From: Chlorobiales bacterium Clorobi_01
GTDB lineage: Bacteria; Bacteroidota; Chlorobiia; Chlorobiales; Chlorobiaceae
Reading direction: 5' to 3'
Length of the DNA: 49,183 nucleotides
NCBI GenBank assembly: GCA_001602925.1
Contig: LUZT01000010.1
Location: 1-49,183, forward strand
Shown piece after piece: positions 28,195 to 37,078 of the stretch (positions are counted from its first letter, which is position 1; every line of letters starts with the position of its first letter). The notes under the pieces are model-generated. The model saw only the letters and a program-made list of their open reading frames with translations. It was not told the DNA's origin and made no database searches. Position numbers and translations under genes: made by a program.

Positions 28195-29643
28195 TCAGTT
28201 ATCGATCACCCAGGTATCCTTGCTTCCGCCGCCCTGTGAAGAGTTGACCACGAGCGAGCCGCGCTTGAGCGCCACTCTGGTCAGACCGCCGGGCACGATG
28301 GAGAGCGACTTGCCGTAGAGCACGTAGGGACGCAGGTCGATGTGGCACGGCGCGATCTCCGTGTCGTTGAAGAAACTCGGGTGGCGTGAAAGCGAAATGG
28401 TCGGCTGGGCGATGTAGTTCCGGGGATTCTCCACGATCTTTTCGGCAAACTTCTCGCGCTCCTCGGGGGTCGATTGCGGGCCGACCAGCATACCGTAGCC
28501 GCCCGACTCGTTGGCCGCTTTGACCACCAGCTTGTCGAGATTTTCGAGAATGTACTTCAGATGCTTCGGGTTGCCCGCGAGCCAGGTCTCGACGTTGTCG
28601 AGAACCGGATCCTCGCCAAGGTAGTATTTGATGATCTGCGGCACGAAGCTGTAGATTACCTTGTCGTCCGCCACGCCGGTGCCGATGGCGTTGGCAAGCG
28701 TCACGTTGCCCTTGCGGTAGGCGTTGACCAGCCCCGCCACCCCGAGCACCGAATCGGGCCGGAAAACGAGCGGGTCGATGAATTCGTCATCCACGCGGCG
28801 GTAGATCACATCCACGATTTTCAACCCCTTGGTCGTGCGGGTATAGACCTTGTTGTTGTTGACCACCAGGTCGCGCCCTTCGGTAAGCTGCACGCCCATC
28901 TGGCGGGCGAGAAAGCTGTGCTCGAAGTAGGCCGAGTTGTAGATGCCCGGTGTGAGCACAACCACCTTCGGATCGAGTTTCGGCAGCGGACTGATCTCCT
29001 GAAGCGTCCGGAGCAGCTGCTGCGGGTAGTTTTCGACCGGGCGCACGGTGTAGCGGTCGAAGAGCACCGGGAAGGCGCGCTTCATGGCGATGCGGTTCTG
29101 CAACATGTACGAGACGCCGCTCGGCGTACGCAGGTTGTCTTCCAGAACAAGGTAACGGCCGTCCGCATCACGGATGAGGTCGCTACCCGTGACGTGGATG
29201 TAGATGCCGAGCGGCGGCCGCACGCCGACGAACTCACGCCGGAAGTGCTTGCTGCCAAGCACCAGTTCGGGGGGAATAACCTTGTCCCTCAGGATTTTCT
29301 GATCCTGATAAATATCTGCGAGGAAAAGGTTTAATGCGGTGATACGCTGAACAAGTCCGCGCTCGATGCCCTCCCATTCGGAACCGGGGATGATTCTCGG
29401 AATCAGGTCGAACGGAAAGATGCGCTCGATCCCCTCGTCAACGCCATAGACGGTGAAGGTGATGCCCTGGTTGCGGAAAAAGATGTTCACCAGCTCCCGC
29501 CTTGCCCGGATGTCTGCTGCCGAAAACTGATTGAACCTCTGCATCATGATGCCATAGTGAGCGCGCGGCCCATCGTCACTGGCGATTACCTCGTCGAAAA
29601 AGCGATCAGATTGCGGGTGATATTGATCGAACAGTCGGGTCAT
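28195..29643 (-). CDS. Circularly permuted type 2 ATP-grasp protein
   Basis: A 482-residue ATP-grasp ligase of the circularly permuted type (DUF404/DUF407). Typical segments are [20 protein letters not shown] near residue 45, [11 protein letters not shown], the strand-rich nucleotide site [17 protein letters not shown] with acidic metal ligands near residue 170, [15 protein letters not shown] near 375, and the C-terminal [16 protein letters not shown]-grasp enzymes join a carboxylate to an amine or thiol through an acyl phosphate; this subgroup is predicted to make short peptides or modify a protein, with no proven product. It is the first gene of the three-gene operon, with a 134-base upstream gap. 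Confidence 0.93.
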   Translation of the reverse strand: MTRLFDQYHPQSDRFFDEVIASDDGPRAHYGIMMQRFNQFSAADIRARRELVNIFFRNQGITFTVYGVDEGIERIFPFDLIPRIIPGSEWEGIERGLVQRITALNLFLADIYQDQKILRDKVIPPELVLGSKHFRREFVGVRPPLGIYIHVTGSDLIRDADGRYLVLEDNLRTPSGVSYMLQNRIAMKRAFPVLFDRYTVRPVENYPQQLLRTLQEISPLPKLDPKVVVLTPGIYNSAYFEHSFLARQMGVQLTEGRDLVVNNNKVYTRTTKGLKIVDVIYRRVDDEFIDPLVFRPDSVLGVAGLVNAYRKGNVTLANAIGTGVADDKVIYSFVPQIIKYYLGEDPVLDNVETWLAGNPKHLKYILENLDKLVVKAANESGGYGMLVGPQSTPEEREKFAEKIVENPRNYIAQPTISLSRHPSFFNDTEIAPCHIDLRPYVLYGKSLSIVPGGLTRVALKRGSLVVNSSQGGGSKDTWVIDN

Positions 29644-29777
29644 GGGCGGTAAAAAAAAGAAATTGCGGACTGCGTCTGGTCATCTGGTGGTGACTTAAAT
29701 AAGTACGGTTATTTGTGGTTATTTCCTAAATAAATAATACGAAAATGTAGAGTGGGCGAGGCGATTTTGGATGGCAA

Positions 29778-30458
29778 TCAGCGATGCGCCAGCGTGTAGC
29801 TGTGGCCGCCATTCGCGGTGTCGAGCCGCAACGCACCGGCCCTGACCAGCGACACAAGGATGCGCCGCGCCTCCTTCATCGGAATGCCGGCACTGTCGGC
29901 GAACTCTTCGGCCGTGATCCGGTCATGCTCGTTCAGCCAGTCGAGCAGGCGGCGTTCTCGGCCGGTGAACGAAACTTTGAGCGGCTCGCGCGACGAGAGC
30001 ATCAGCTCGATGCGATCGTCGGAGGCGGCCTTGTTGTGGCTGCCGTCGCGGATGAAGACCCGCCGCTCGACGCCACGCTTGCCTGTGTCGCGCCGGATGA
30101 GCGGTTCGATATGGAAATGGGGGCGTTCCGGACTTTCCGGAATATCGACAAGCAGCACCATCCGCCGCTTGAACTCCTCGAAGTGAACCTCGATGCGAGG
30201 CTTCGGCTCGATATGAAACCTCATTGCCTCGTCAATCACCTGAAGCGCCTCTTTCTCGCTCTGGATCCCCACGATCCGCCGGTCATCGTCAACCCCGATC
30301 AGGATGACGCCTCCGGAGGTGTTGGCGAATGCCGTGATCGACCGGGCGATTTTGGGTGCGGAGTGGATGAGCCTCTTGAACTCGATACGCAATCCTTCGC
30401 CCTTTGCAACCAGATCGAGCAGGTTCGGAATGAGATATTCAGGCTTGTAACTGGTCAT
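29778..30458 (-). CDS. AlbA_2 domain protein with winged helix (ATP-binding/Schlafen-like)
   Basis: A 226-residue protein. The N-terminal half is an AlbA_2 (Schlafen AlbA-like) domain with EFKRLIHSAPKIARSITAFANTSGG and LIGVDDDRRIVGI. The C-terminal 65 residues form a winged helix (SFTGRERRLLDWL, then ITAEEFADSAGIPMKEARRIL). This class is usually annotated as a putative DNA-binding or transcriptional regulator; the AlbA_2 domain may bind nucleotides or nucleic acid. It is isolated, reads in the same direction as the ATP-grasp operon downstream, and is separated from it by 134 bases. Targets are unknown. Confidence 0.85.
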   Translation of the reverse strand: MTSYKPEYLIPNLLDLVAKGEGLRIEFKRLIHSAPKIARSITAFANTSGGVILIGVDDDRRIVGIQSEKEALQVIDEAMRFHIEPKPRIEVHFEEFKRRMVLLVDIPESPERPHFHIEPLIRRDTGKRGVERRVFIRDGSHNKAASDDRIELMLSSREPLKVSFTGRERRLLDWLNEHDRITAEEFADSAGIPMKEARRILVSLVRAGALRLDTANGGHSYTLAHR

Positions 30459-30666
30459 GAGGCATCTCCATCTTGTTAAATGAAGGCCAGGGTGGTCAGC
30501 CGGAGTAGCCGGGTCAAATCCGCAATTGAGAGGATGTTACCTGATCCGATATATTCGTCTCTCGAACAAGCGATTCAGGAAGCACATCACAAAACCATAC
30601 GCATCAGTTACCGTAAATGCAAGCGGCTTTTGATTCTTGTGACAAATGAATCGTCACGGACGGCCA

Positions 30667-32556
30667 TTACGCTGTTCGCTGGTCGGCCAGCTCACCGGCA
30701 TCTTCACCGATGAGGTTCATCTGTTTGCGGTAATAGGAAAACGCCTCGTCCTGCTTGAGAATCCCGAGCAGCTTGCGCGAATGATATTCGACCACCGGCA
30801 GCGTCGAGTATTCGGAAATCTCGAAAATCTTCAGCGCCTCGTCGAGCTTGGAGGTGTCGTACAGGACGGTCACATTCTTTTTGACCAGATCATCGGCGAT
30901 CATGCCGGGGAAGATACCATCCTTCAGCACGAGGCTCATCTCGTCGAGGCCGATGATGCCGATGAACGTTCCCTCCGGCGTCGTGATGAAAAAGTGCGAA
31001 TCGCGGGTGTTGTGGAACGCATCGATGATGTTCTCCACTTTGGTGACATCGAAGAACTTGACGAATTTGCGCTGCATCACCTCCAGCACGCTGATATTTC
31101 CGGCAATGGTCAGGGCGATGCCGAAGCCGACGCGCACATTCTCCTTTTCGAGCACGTAGGTTTCCATGGTGTAGGGGTAAGCCAGCCGGGCCACCAGCGC
31201 TGAAGTAACCGCCGCAAACATGATGGGCAAGACGATCTCGTACTGGCCGGTGACTTCAAACAAAATGAGGATAACAGTCAACGGTGCGCGCATGATTCCG
31301 GCGGTCACGGCGCCCATGCCAACCAGCGCGTAAGCCCCTGATGCGGCGGTGATTGCCGGAAAGAGATTGTTCACGACCTTGCCGAACATGCCGCCGAGCA
31401 TCGCGCCCATCTTCATGGTCGGCGCGAACATGCCGCCCGAACCGCCAGAGCCGACCGTCAGCGCCACGACCACCGGTTTGAGCAGGTAGACGGCAACCAT
31501 GTTCTCCCAGCTCTCCTGCCCGATCAGTGCCTTGTTGATAACCTCATAGCTGAAGCCGTACAGTTCCGGCACCCACATGCTGATCAAACCGCACAAAAGG
31601 CCACCGATAGCGGGCATCGACCACGCAGGAATGCGAAAGCGCTTTTCAATTTTCTGGATATGCTCTTCAATGAAGTAAAAGGTTCTGATGAACAGGACTG
31701 CGGTGAGACCGGCAAGGACGCCAAGGATGAAGTAGAACACCAGTTCGGTATCTGAAACGAGGCTGTATTCGGGAACCTGAAAAGTCGGGTAATTGCCGAG
31801 ATAGCTTCTCGAAAGTACGGTTCCCACCACGGCAGCCACCACGATAGGGCTGAACGTCTTGACGCTGAAATCGCCGAGAATCACCTCGACGGCAAACATC
31901 ACGCCACCGATCGGAGCATTGAACACGGCGGCAAGACCCGCTGCTGCGCCACAACCGAGAAGCGTCCGGGTCCTGCCCGGAGAAAATTTGAGCCACTGCG
32001 CAATGGTCGAACCGATCGATGCGCCTACCTGCGCGATCGGCGCTTCGCGTCCACCGCCACCGCCGGTTCCGATGCTGACCACCGAGGTGATGGTTTTGTG
32101 CATCCAGTTTTTCGTGGGGATTTTGCCATTTTTCTGCGCGACCGCCTTGATGACCGACGGCAAGCCGTGCTCCGGCCTCGCCTTGACGACAAAGGCATTA
32201 TACAGCCCGACAATCAGGCCGCCAAGGGCGGGAATCAGCGGAAGCAGAAAGATTCTGAGATAATTGTTGAAGGTCGGCAGCCCCAGCGCGGTCGTTCCAT
32301 AAAAGAGGTAGGAGCTGATGATCTTGATGGCGTCGTGAAAAATAACGGCGACGTAGCCGGTGACCAGTCCAACGAAAACGGCAACGAGCAGAAACGGAAG
32401 ATCCTGATTGAGGTTGAGCTGGGCGAGGAACGAAGCCCAGGTCATGCGGACGAACTGCTGTGAAGAACCCTTGAAGTAGCGGCTTTTGCGCAGGATGATA
32501 TAGGTCAAAACAATAACACGCCGCCTGAGGCGGCTGTTCTTAAAAAGCCTGCTCAT
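30667..32556 (-). CDS. CLC family chloride channel/transporter with CBS domains
   Basis: A 629-residue membrane protein. The CLC membrane domain runs from about residue 45 to 460, with selectivity-filter segments GGGGREAPIAQVG (the gating Glu is present) and GSGGMFAPTMKMGAMLGG. A cytosolic pair of CBS motifs (about 475-620) follows, likely binding adenine nucleotides. Two departures are seen: the first filter loop reads EHGLP instead of GSGIP, and the position of the internal proton Glu of bacterial exchangers holds Val (FAVEVIL after FNAPIGGVM), as in true chloride channels. This suggests passive anion conductance, but transport must be measured. A start further inside (MTWASFLAQ) is possible. 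The gene is isolated, and the 207-base gap toward 30458 holds nothing I can identify. Confidence 0.93.
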   Translation of the reverse strand: MSRLFKNSRLRRRVIVLTYIILRKSRYFKGSSQQFVRMTWASFLAQLNLNQDLPFLLVAVFVGLVTGYVAVIFHDAIKIISSYLFYGTTALGLPTFNNYLRIFLLPLIPALGGLIVGLYNAFVVKARPEHGLPSVIKAVAQKNGKIPTKNWMHKTITSVVSIGTGGGGGREAPIAQVGASIGSTIAQWLKFSPGRTRTLLGCGAAAGLAAVFNAPIGGVMFAVEVILGDFSVKTFSPIVVAAVVGTVLSRSYLGNYPTFQVPEYSLVSDTELVFYFILGVLAGLTAVLFIRTFYFIEEHIQKIEKRFRIPAWSMPAIGGLLCGLISMWVPELYGFSYEVINKALIGQESWENMVAVYLLKPVVVALTVGSGGSGGMFAPTMKMGAMLGGMFGKVVNNLFPAITAASGAYALVGMGAVTAGIMRAPLTVILILFEVTGQYEIVLPIMFAAVTSALVARLAYPYTMETYVLEKENVRVGFGIALTIAGNISVLEVMQRKFVKFFDVTKVENIIDAFHNTRDSHFFITTPEGTFIGIIGLDEMSLVLKDGIFPGMIADDLVKKNVTVLYDTSKLDEALKIFEISEYSTLPVVEYHSRKLLGILKQDEAFSYYRKQMNLIGEDAGELADQRTA

Positions 32557-32830
32557 TGAATCGGGTCACTGGGTTGGAAATCATGGCAATAGTGCAATGT
32601 ATTTTTTCTGCATGGAGATACCAAAACACAGCAGCACAAAGGTTTTCGAAAGTGAAGCTTTTAGGCAGACCCTTTTTTGCCTCCGTTGGAGGTTATAGCA
32701 GCGGAGCTTGTCTTTTTTGGATGCGAGAGGTCAGCTTTTATCCAGATGTGCAGAATTTTGCTGTCATTAGCGAAGAAAAACGGAAAACAAGGCGTCAAAC
32801 GAGCAGTGGAGTATTCAAGAACACAAGCCA

Positions 32831-33127
32831 ATGAATGTTATGGAACAAGAAATCATGCGTACCTGGGTCTGGTCAACATCATCTCCGGTGCCGCTCATTC
32901 TGCTCAATGTCTTTCTCTGGGCATTCTACTTCGTGCCCTCGATGATCGCCTGGGTGCGCAAGCACCGGAGTCTGCCGGGGATCATTGCGCTGAACATCCT
33001 GCTTGGCTGGACGGGTATCGGCTGGATCGGCGCATTTGTCTGGTCACTCTCCTGGCCCGGTCACGACAACCCGCAAACGCCGGTGTCAAAGGCAAACGCT
33101 CCATCCGAACCGGATCAGGACGAATGA
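32831..33127 (+). CDS. Superinfection-immunity-like small membrane protein
   Basis: A 98-residue protein with two hydrophobic helices. The core matches the Imm_superinfect family: a helix ending FYFVPSMIAWVRKHRSLPG, then IIALNILLGWTGIGWIGAFVWSLSW. The family is named after the phage T4 Imm protein, but chromosomal members are widespread and their role is unproven. The C-terminus is a polar tail. MNVMEQEIM offers several starts (32831, 32840, 32855). No phage genes are near. The 274 bases upstream to the CLC start show no convincing gene. Confidence 0.82.
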   Translation: MNVMEQEIMRTWVWSTSSPVPLILLNVFLWAFYFVPSMIAWVRKHRSLPGIIALNILLGWTGIGWIGAFVWSLSWPGHDNPQTPVSKANAPSEPDQDE

Positions 33128-33474
33128 GTTATTTTCAGGTATGAAAACTTTCATTTCTTGGTTGGGATGACGGGCTGAAGAACCTATTACTGACTTTAAA
33201 GCAGGTGGCCCAATCTGGATGTTCCCGTAATTTCTAGACATTTACAATTGCAAATAGCCTCATCCCGGGCTATTTGCAATTTGTATTTTTGATTTGGCTA
33301 TACATTACGTTATAGGTTATTTTTATTTGCATCATAAGTGACGGACTTTTATGTGAAGAAAAAGTGCGTTACTATATGATAAATGAAATAGTGGGCCTGA
33401 AGTCGATAGAGCTTAAGGTTTGACGTGGGACAAAATGAAAAAACGAATGCAGTAATAAATATTATATTATAACC
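33128..33474. other. A+T-rich intergenic stretch
   Basis: These 347 bases hold no convincing gene. They contain one strong hairpin (33246-33281) and a strongly A+T-rich run just before the ATG at 33475, with no clear ribosome site there. I could not place a promoter with confidence. Confidence 0.7.
33246..33281 (+). terminator. Long perfect hairpin, probable terminator
   Basis: A perfect 14-bp stem (AATTGCAAATAGCC / GGCTATTTGCAATT) with an 8-base loop is followed on the plus strand by TGTATTTTT. It lies 118 bases past the stop of the superinfection-immunity-like gene. The stem is unusually long and A+T-rich for a terminator, so a repeat element is the alternative. Confidence 0.65.
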
Positions 33475-34200
33475 ATGACAGAGCTTCTTGATTTCCTGAA
33501 TAAAAATGCAGGGGCATTTAGCGTTATCTTTACAGCAGTTGTTACTTTGGCGACAATATCGTATGCGATACTTACGTATTGGCTCGTAAAAGAGACAGCT
33601 TTAATGCGACAAGTCCAAACTGAACCAAAGATAGAAATTACAGTGCGTTCTCATGAGGTCTATTTTAGCATTATGAGGCTTCATGTGCGTAATGTTGGGC
33701 TTGGACCAGCTTTAAATGTTAAGTTTTTTCCAAAAGTGTTAAATGGTGGCGATACTGCATCGGGATTGATTGAGGCATTAACTGAGGCTAATTTTTTTAA
33801 GGTTGGTTTGGCATACATTAGTCCAAGACAAGAGTTTGTTTCTGGTTATACCGACATGATAGAGGCTGGGGAGAAGAAGTTGAAGGCTGTTATCGGATTT
33901 GATGTTGTGTATGAAAGTGCTACAAGAAAAAGCTATAAAGAGACTCTGATAATTGATATGTCTGAACATAAAGGTACTCGTAGGATAGGAGGATATCCAC
34001 CTCTTTACTCGATTGCCCAGAGTATTGAAAAAATTCAGAAAGATTTTGATCATATTCTAAGTGGATTCAAAAGACTAAATATTGATATCTTTTCTTCAGA
34101 AGATCGTGTTCGTGAAGAGGATGAAAGGAAAGAGTATGAAAAAGAGATGTTGAGAAAACATCAGGAAAGAAAACAGAATTCCGAAATGTCCGGTGAATGA
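33475..34200 (+). CDS. A+T-rich orphan membrane-anchored protein
   Basis: A 241-residue protein with one N-terminal membrane helix (about 15-38). A beta-rich domain follows (about 50-165) in which LHVRNVGLGPALNVKFFP resembles Ig-like strand patterns of other small anchored proteins. The C-terminal region is highly charged and coiled-coil-like (EDERKEYEKEMLRKHQERKQ). Most of the chain is probably cytosolic, but orientation is not certain. The family is not recognised. It is strikingly A+T-rich compared with lysS and the CLC gene, so it is probably acquired. A hairpin lies on each side, and a dispersed-repeat-like fragment follows its stop. Confidence 0.7.
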   Translation: MTELLDFLNKNAGAFSVIFTAVVTLATISYAILTYWLVKETALMRQVQTEPKIEITVRSHEVYFSIMRLHVRNVGLGPALNVKFFPKVLNGGDTASGLIEALTEANFFKVGLAYISPRQEFVSGYTDMIEAGEKKLKAVIGFDVVYESATRKSYKETLIIDMSEHKGTRRIGGYPPLYSIAQSIEKIQKDFDHILSGFKRLNIDIFSSEDRVREEDERKEYEKEMLRKHQERKQNSEMSGE

Positions 34201-34231
34201 TTTTGTTGACAATTTTTGGTAAAAAAAGAAC

Positions 34232-34258
34232 AGGATTCTTCACTTCGTTCAGAATTAC
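34232..34258. repeat. Dispersed-repeat-like fragment (GGATTCTTCACTTCGTTCAGAAT)
   Basis: The minus strand reads ATTCTGAACGAAGTGAAGAATCC, the core of a well-known short interspersed repeat whose spurious translation gives ILNEVKNP-type peptides. It sits between the orphan at 33475-34200 and the lysS terminator. Only one copy is in the window. Confidence 0.6.
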
Positions 34259-34263
34259 AACCA

Positions 34264-34298
34264 AAAAGCCCCGGCATTTCATCAATACCGGGGCTTTT
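34264..34298. terminator. Bidirectional terminator between orphan and lysS
   Basis: The stem AAAAGCCCCGG / CCGGGGCTTTT has a 13-base loop. T runs are read on both strands (TTTT on plus, TTTTT on minus). It lies 26 bases past the lysS stop and also ends any plus-strand transcript from 33475. Confidence 0.85.
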
Positions 34299-34323
34299 GC
34301 ATTTCATTCCATCAATCCGCGAT

Positions 34324-35859
34324 TCACTCCGGCTTCATGTGTGGGAAGAAGATGACGTCGCGGATGGAGTCTTCGCCGGTGAGGAGCATGACCATGCGGT
34401 CGATGCCGATGCCGAGGCCGGCGCAGGGGGGCATGCCGTATTCGAGGGCGCGGAGGAAGTCTTCGTCAACGATCATCGCTTCGTCGTCGCCGCGCTGGCG
34501 GAGGCGGGCCTGTTCTTCGAGGCGTTCGCGCTGGATGACCGGGTCGTTCAGCTCGGAGAAGCTGTTGCACACCTCCTTGCTGCCCACGATCAGCTCGAAG
34601 CGCTCCACGAGGCCCGGCTCCGAGCGGTGCTTCTTGGCGAGCGGCGACATCTCCTCCGGGTAGTCGGTGATAAAGGTCGGCTGGATGAGCTTCGGCTCGA
34701 CGAATTCGCCGAAGATTTCATCGATAATCTTGCCGCTGCTGATCTTGGGATCGAGTTCGAGTCCCAGATCCTTGGCGATGTCGCGGAGCTGCGCCTCCGA
34801 TTTGCCGCGAATCTCCATGCCGGTGAACTCTTTGATCGAGTCGGCGATGGTGAGGCGGCGGAAGGGGGGCTTGAGGTTGATCTCGTTGCCGAGGAACATC
34901 GTCGAATCCTTGCCGTTCACTTCCACGCACGCTTTGTGCAGCAGATCTTCGACCAACTCCATCATCCAGACGTAATCCTTGTAGGCGACGTACAGCTCGA
35001 CCTGCGTGAATTCCGGGTTGTGGAAGCGGTCGATGCCCTCGTTGCGGAAATCCTTGGCGAACTCGAAGACGCCGTCGAAGCCGCCGACGATGAGGCGCTT
35101 GAGGTACAATTCGTTGGCGATGCGCAGGTAGAGCTGCATGTCGAGCGCGTTGTGGTGCGTCGTGAAGGGGCGGGCCGCCGCGCCGCCGTAGATCGGCTGG
35201 AGGATCGGCGTTTCCACTTCAAGCCAGCCGTTCGAGGCGAAGTAGTTGCGCATCAGGGTGACGATCTTCGTCCGCTTGATGAAGGTGCCGCGCACCTCCG
35301 GGTTGACGATCAGATCGACGTAGCGCTGGCGGTAGCGGAGCTCGCGGTCGCTGAAAGCATCGTAAATCACCTTCTGGCCGTCAACCTCTTTCTCCTTGGC
35401 GATCGGAATCGGGCGGAGCGACTTGGCAAGCAGCTCGAATTGCCTGGCGTGTACCGAGATTTCACCGGTTTTCGTCTTGAACGTGAAACCGCTGACGCCC
35501 ACGATGTCGCCGATGTCGAGCAGCTTGAAGGTGTTGTACGAAGCCTCGCCGACGTCGTCGCGCTTGAGGTAAATCTGGATGCGCCCTTCGGAGTCCTGGA
35601 TGTGCAGGAACGACGCCTTGCCCATTTTGCGGATCGCCATGATGCGTCCGGCCACCGAAACATCTGCGGGATTTTCGTCGCTGAAGCTGTCGATGATCGC
35701 TTTCGAGGTGGTTGTAACGTCGAATTTATAGGGATAGGGATTGATGCCTGCTTCGGCAAGGTGCGTACGCTCCTCGAAGCGGCGCTTCATCTGGTCGTTG
35801 AGCGAAACTGCGGGTGACTGGTCGTTCTGCTGAGGCTTCTGTTCTGGTGCGTTGGACAT
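34324..35859 (-). CDS. lysS: Lysyl-tRNA synthetase, class II
   Basis: Class II LysRS of 511 residues that charges tRNA-Lys. The N-terminal OB-fold anticodon-binding domain spans about 60-175 ([23 protein letters not shown]). The catalytic core has motif 2 around [18 protein letters not shown] and motif 3 [15 protein letters not shown] near the C-terminus, with the tetrapeptide-like [10 protein letters not shown] ending the protein. It follows crtB on the same strand order, 53 bases downstream, and ends at a strong terminator. A long antisense frame is a shadow. Confidence 0.97.
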   Translation of the reverse strand: MSNAPEQKPQQNDQSPAVSLNDQMKRRFEERTHLAEAGINPYPYKFDVTTTSKAIIDSFSDENPADVSVAGRIMAIRKMGKASFLHIQDSEGRIQIYLKRDDVGEASYNTFKLLDIGDIVGVSGFTFKTKTGEISVHARQFELLAKSLRPIPIAKEKEVDGQKVIYDAFSDRELRYRQRYVDLIVNPEVRGTFIKRTKIVTLMRNYFASNGWLEVETPILQPIYGGAAARPFTTHHNALDMQLYLRIANELYLKRLIVGGFDGVFEFAKDFRNEGIDRFHNPEFTQVELYVAYKDYVWMMELVEDLLHKACVEVNGKDSTMFLGNEINLKPPFRRLTIADSIKEFTGMEIRGKSEAQLRDIAKDLGLELDPKISSGKIIDEIFGEFVEPKLIQPTFITDYPEEMSPLAKKHRSEPGLVERFELIVGSKEVCNSFSELNDPVIQRERLEEQARLRQRGDDEAMIVDEDFLRALEYGMPPCAGLGIGIDRMVMLLTGEDSIRDVIFFPHMKPE

Positions 35860-35912
35860 GCTGATGGTCTGAAGTGATAAAAGTAAAACGGGTTATCTGA
35901 AGCTTGCGCGGT

Positions 35913-36845
35913 TCAGGCCGAGATCATGGTTTTGATCCAGATCGACGGCAGGGTGCTCAGTTTCTGGTAAAACGAGCGGTAGGCGCGCTGGGTGAAGACA
36001 TCGTAGCTGTTCTCTTCGATAGCCTTGAGGATGTCGCTGTAGTTGCGGCTGCTGATGCCGACGGCGAGGCGGCTGTTCTTTTCGAGCATCGGAATGCCAA
36101 GGTCAGCCGAGGCGTAATACTTTCGGGCGCGATCGATCTGGAACTTCATGAGATCAACGAACTTGTTGTTCATCGTCCGGCTCATGAACTCCTCGCGGCT
36201 GTAGTTGAAGCGCCGTAAATCTTCGAGCGGCAGGTAGATGCGATTGCGGTCGATGTCCTCGCCGATGTCGCGCAGGATGTTGGTGAGCTGCATGGCGATG
36301 CCGAGGTCGATAGCGTGCTGGAGTGCCTCCTTGTCGCTGTAACCGAAAATTTCGACCGTCATGAGGCCGACCACCGAGGCCACCTTGTAGCAGTAAACGT
36401 AGAGTTCGTCGAAGGTCTCGAAGGTCTTGAAGTCGATGTCCATCGCCACTCCGTCGATCAGGTCGAGCGGCAGTTCGATGGGAATCGAGTAGTGACGCAG
36501 GGTATCCTGCCAGGCCATGAGGATCGGGTCGTTGCTTGGCGAGCCATCGTAACAGGCGCGCAGGCGCATCTTCCAGTCGGCAATCGAGTCATTGATCTCC
36601 TTGCGTGTCAACTGGCCGTTGCTGAGCTTGTCCTGTGCCAGATCGACCAGGTCGTCCACCGTGCGCAACAGGGCATACATGGCAAAGATCGGGTTCTGCT
36701 GGCGTTTGGGCAGGAATTTGGTGGCGAGGTAGAAGGTCTTGGCGTGGTGTCTGGCAATCTGCCGGCAGTAGTCGTAGGCGTTCGGGAGCGACAGCTTTTG
36801 GCCTGCGTCGTGAAGCACTGTCTGTCCGTTGTAGCTGTAGTTCAT
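35913..36845 (-). CDS. crtB: Phytoene synthase
   Basis: Squalene/phytoene synthase family, 310 residues. It condenses two geranylgeranyl diphosphates to phytoene, the entry step to chlorobactene and related chlorosome carotenoids. The first Asp-rich motif is in LLRTVDDLVDLAQD (about 60-72). The second is in LTNILRDIGEDIDRNRIYLP (about 195-214). YCYKVASVVGLM lies between them. The downstream desaturase crtQ is about 28 kb away. Upstream, a 233-base region divergent to hflX holds the promoters; no terminator separates crtB from lysS, so they may be cotranscribed. Confidence 0.94.
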   Translation of the reverse strand: MNYSYNGQTVLHDAGQKLSLPNAYDYCRQIARHHAKTFYLATKFLPKRQQNPIFAMYALLRTVDDLVDLAQDKLSNGQLTRKEINDSIADWKMRLRACYDGSPSNDPILMAWQDTLRHYSIPIELPLDLIDGVAMDIDFKTFETFDELYVYCYKVASVVGLMTVEIFGYSDKEALQHAIDLGIAMQLTNILRDIGEDIDRNRIYLPLEDLRRFNYSREEFMSRTMNNKFVDLMKFQIDRARKYYASADLGIPMLEKNSRLAVGISSRNYSDILKAIEENSYDVFTQRAYRSFYQKLSTLPSIWIKTMISA

Positions 36846-37078
36846 GAAACTCTTGCCGCTGGTTTTGCCTGTCTGTTAGCCGGGATGCCTGTTGCCTTGT
36901 GAGCAGAACGGCCTGATTTTTGCATTTGCCAGCTCGTTTTTGTGTGCCGGAGCGGCAAAAATATGTAACTTTCTGTGGCCAGAATACGTTACAAGAAGCG
37001 TGACGGCAAAATAAAATAATGGCTCTAATATAGCAATAGCAAGGAGGTTCGCCGTTATCTGCCGGTCACGGAGCGCTG

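Noticed and set aside
30480-30713. Possible 77-codon gene between the AlbA_2 and CLC genes
   Set aside because: It runs into the CLC coding region on the opposite strand and shows no recognisable features.
32556-32834. Possible 92-codon gene between the CLC gene and the superinfection-immunity-like gene
   Set aside because: No family resemblance, no good ribosome site and irregular composition. Its end overlaps the start of the next gene.
32831-33127. Prophage remnant suggested by the superinfection-immunity name
   Set aside because: No integrase, capsid, terminase or att-like repeats are nearby, and chromosomal members of this family are common.
34067-34285. 72-codon minus-strand frame containing ILNEVKNP
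   Set aside because: The peptide is the well-known spurious translation of a short dispersed repeat, not a gene.
34216-35817. 533-codon plus-strand frame opposite lysS
   Set aside because: Antisense shadow of a certain gene. Its first part runs through the terminator and the dispersed-repeat fragment.
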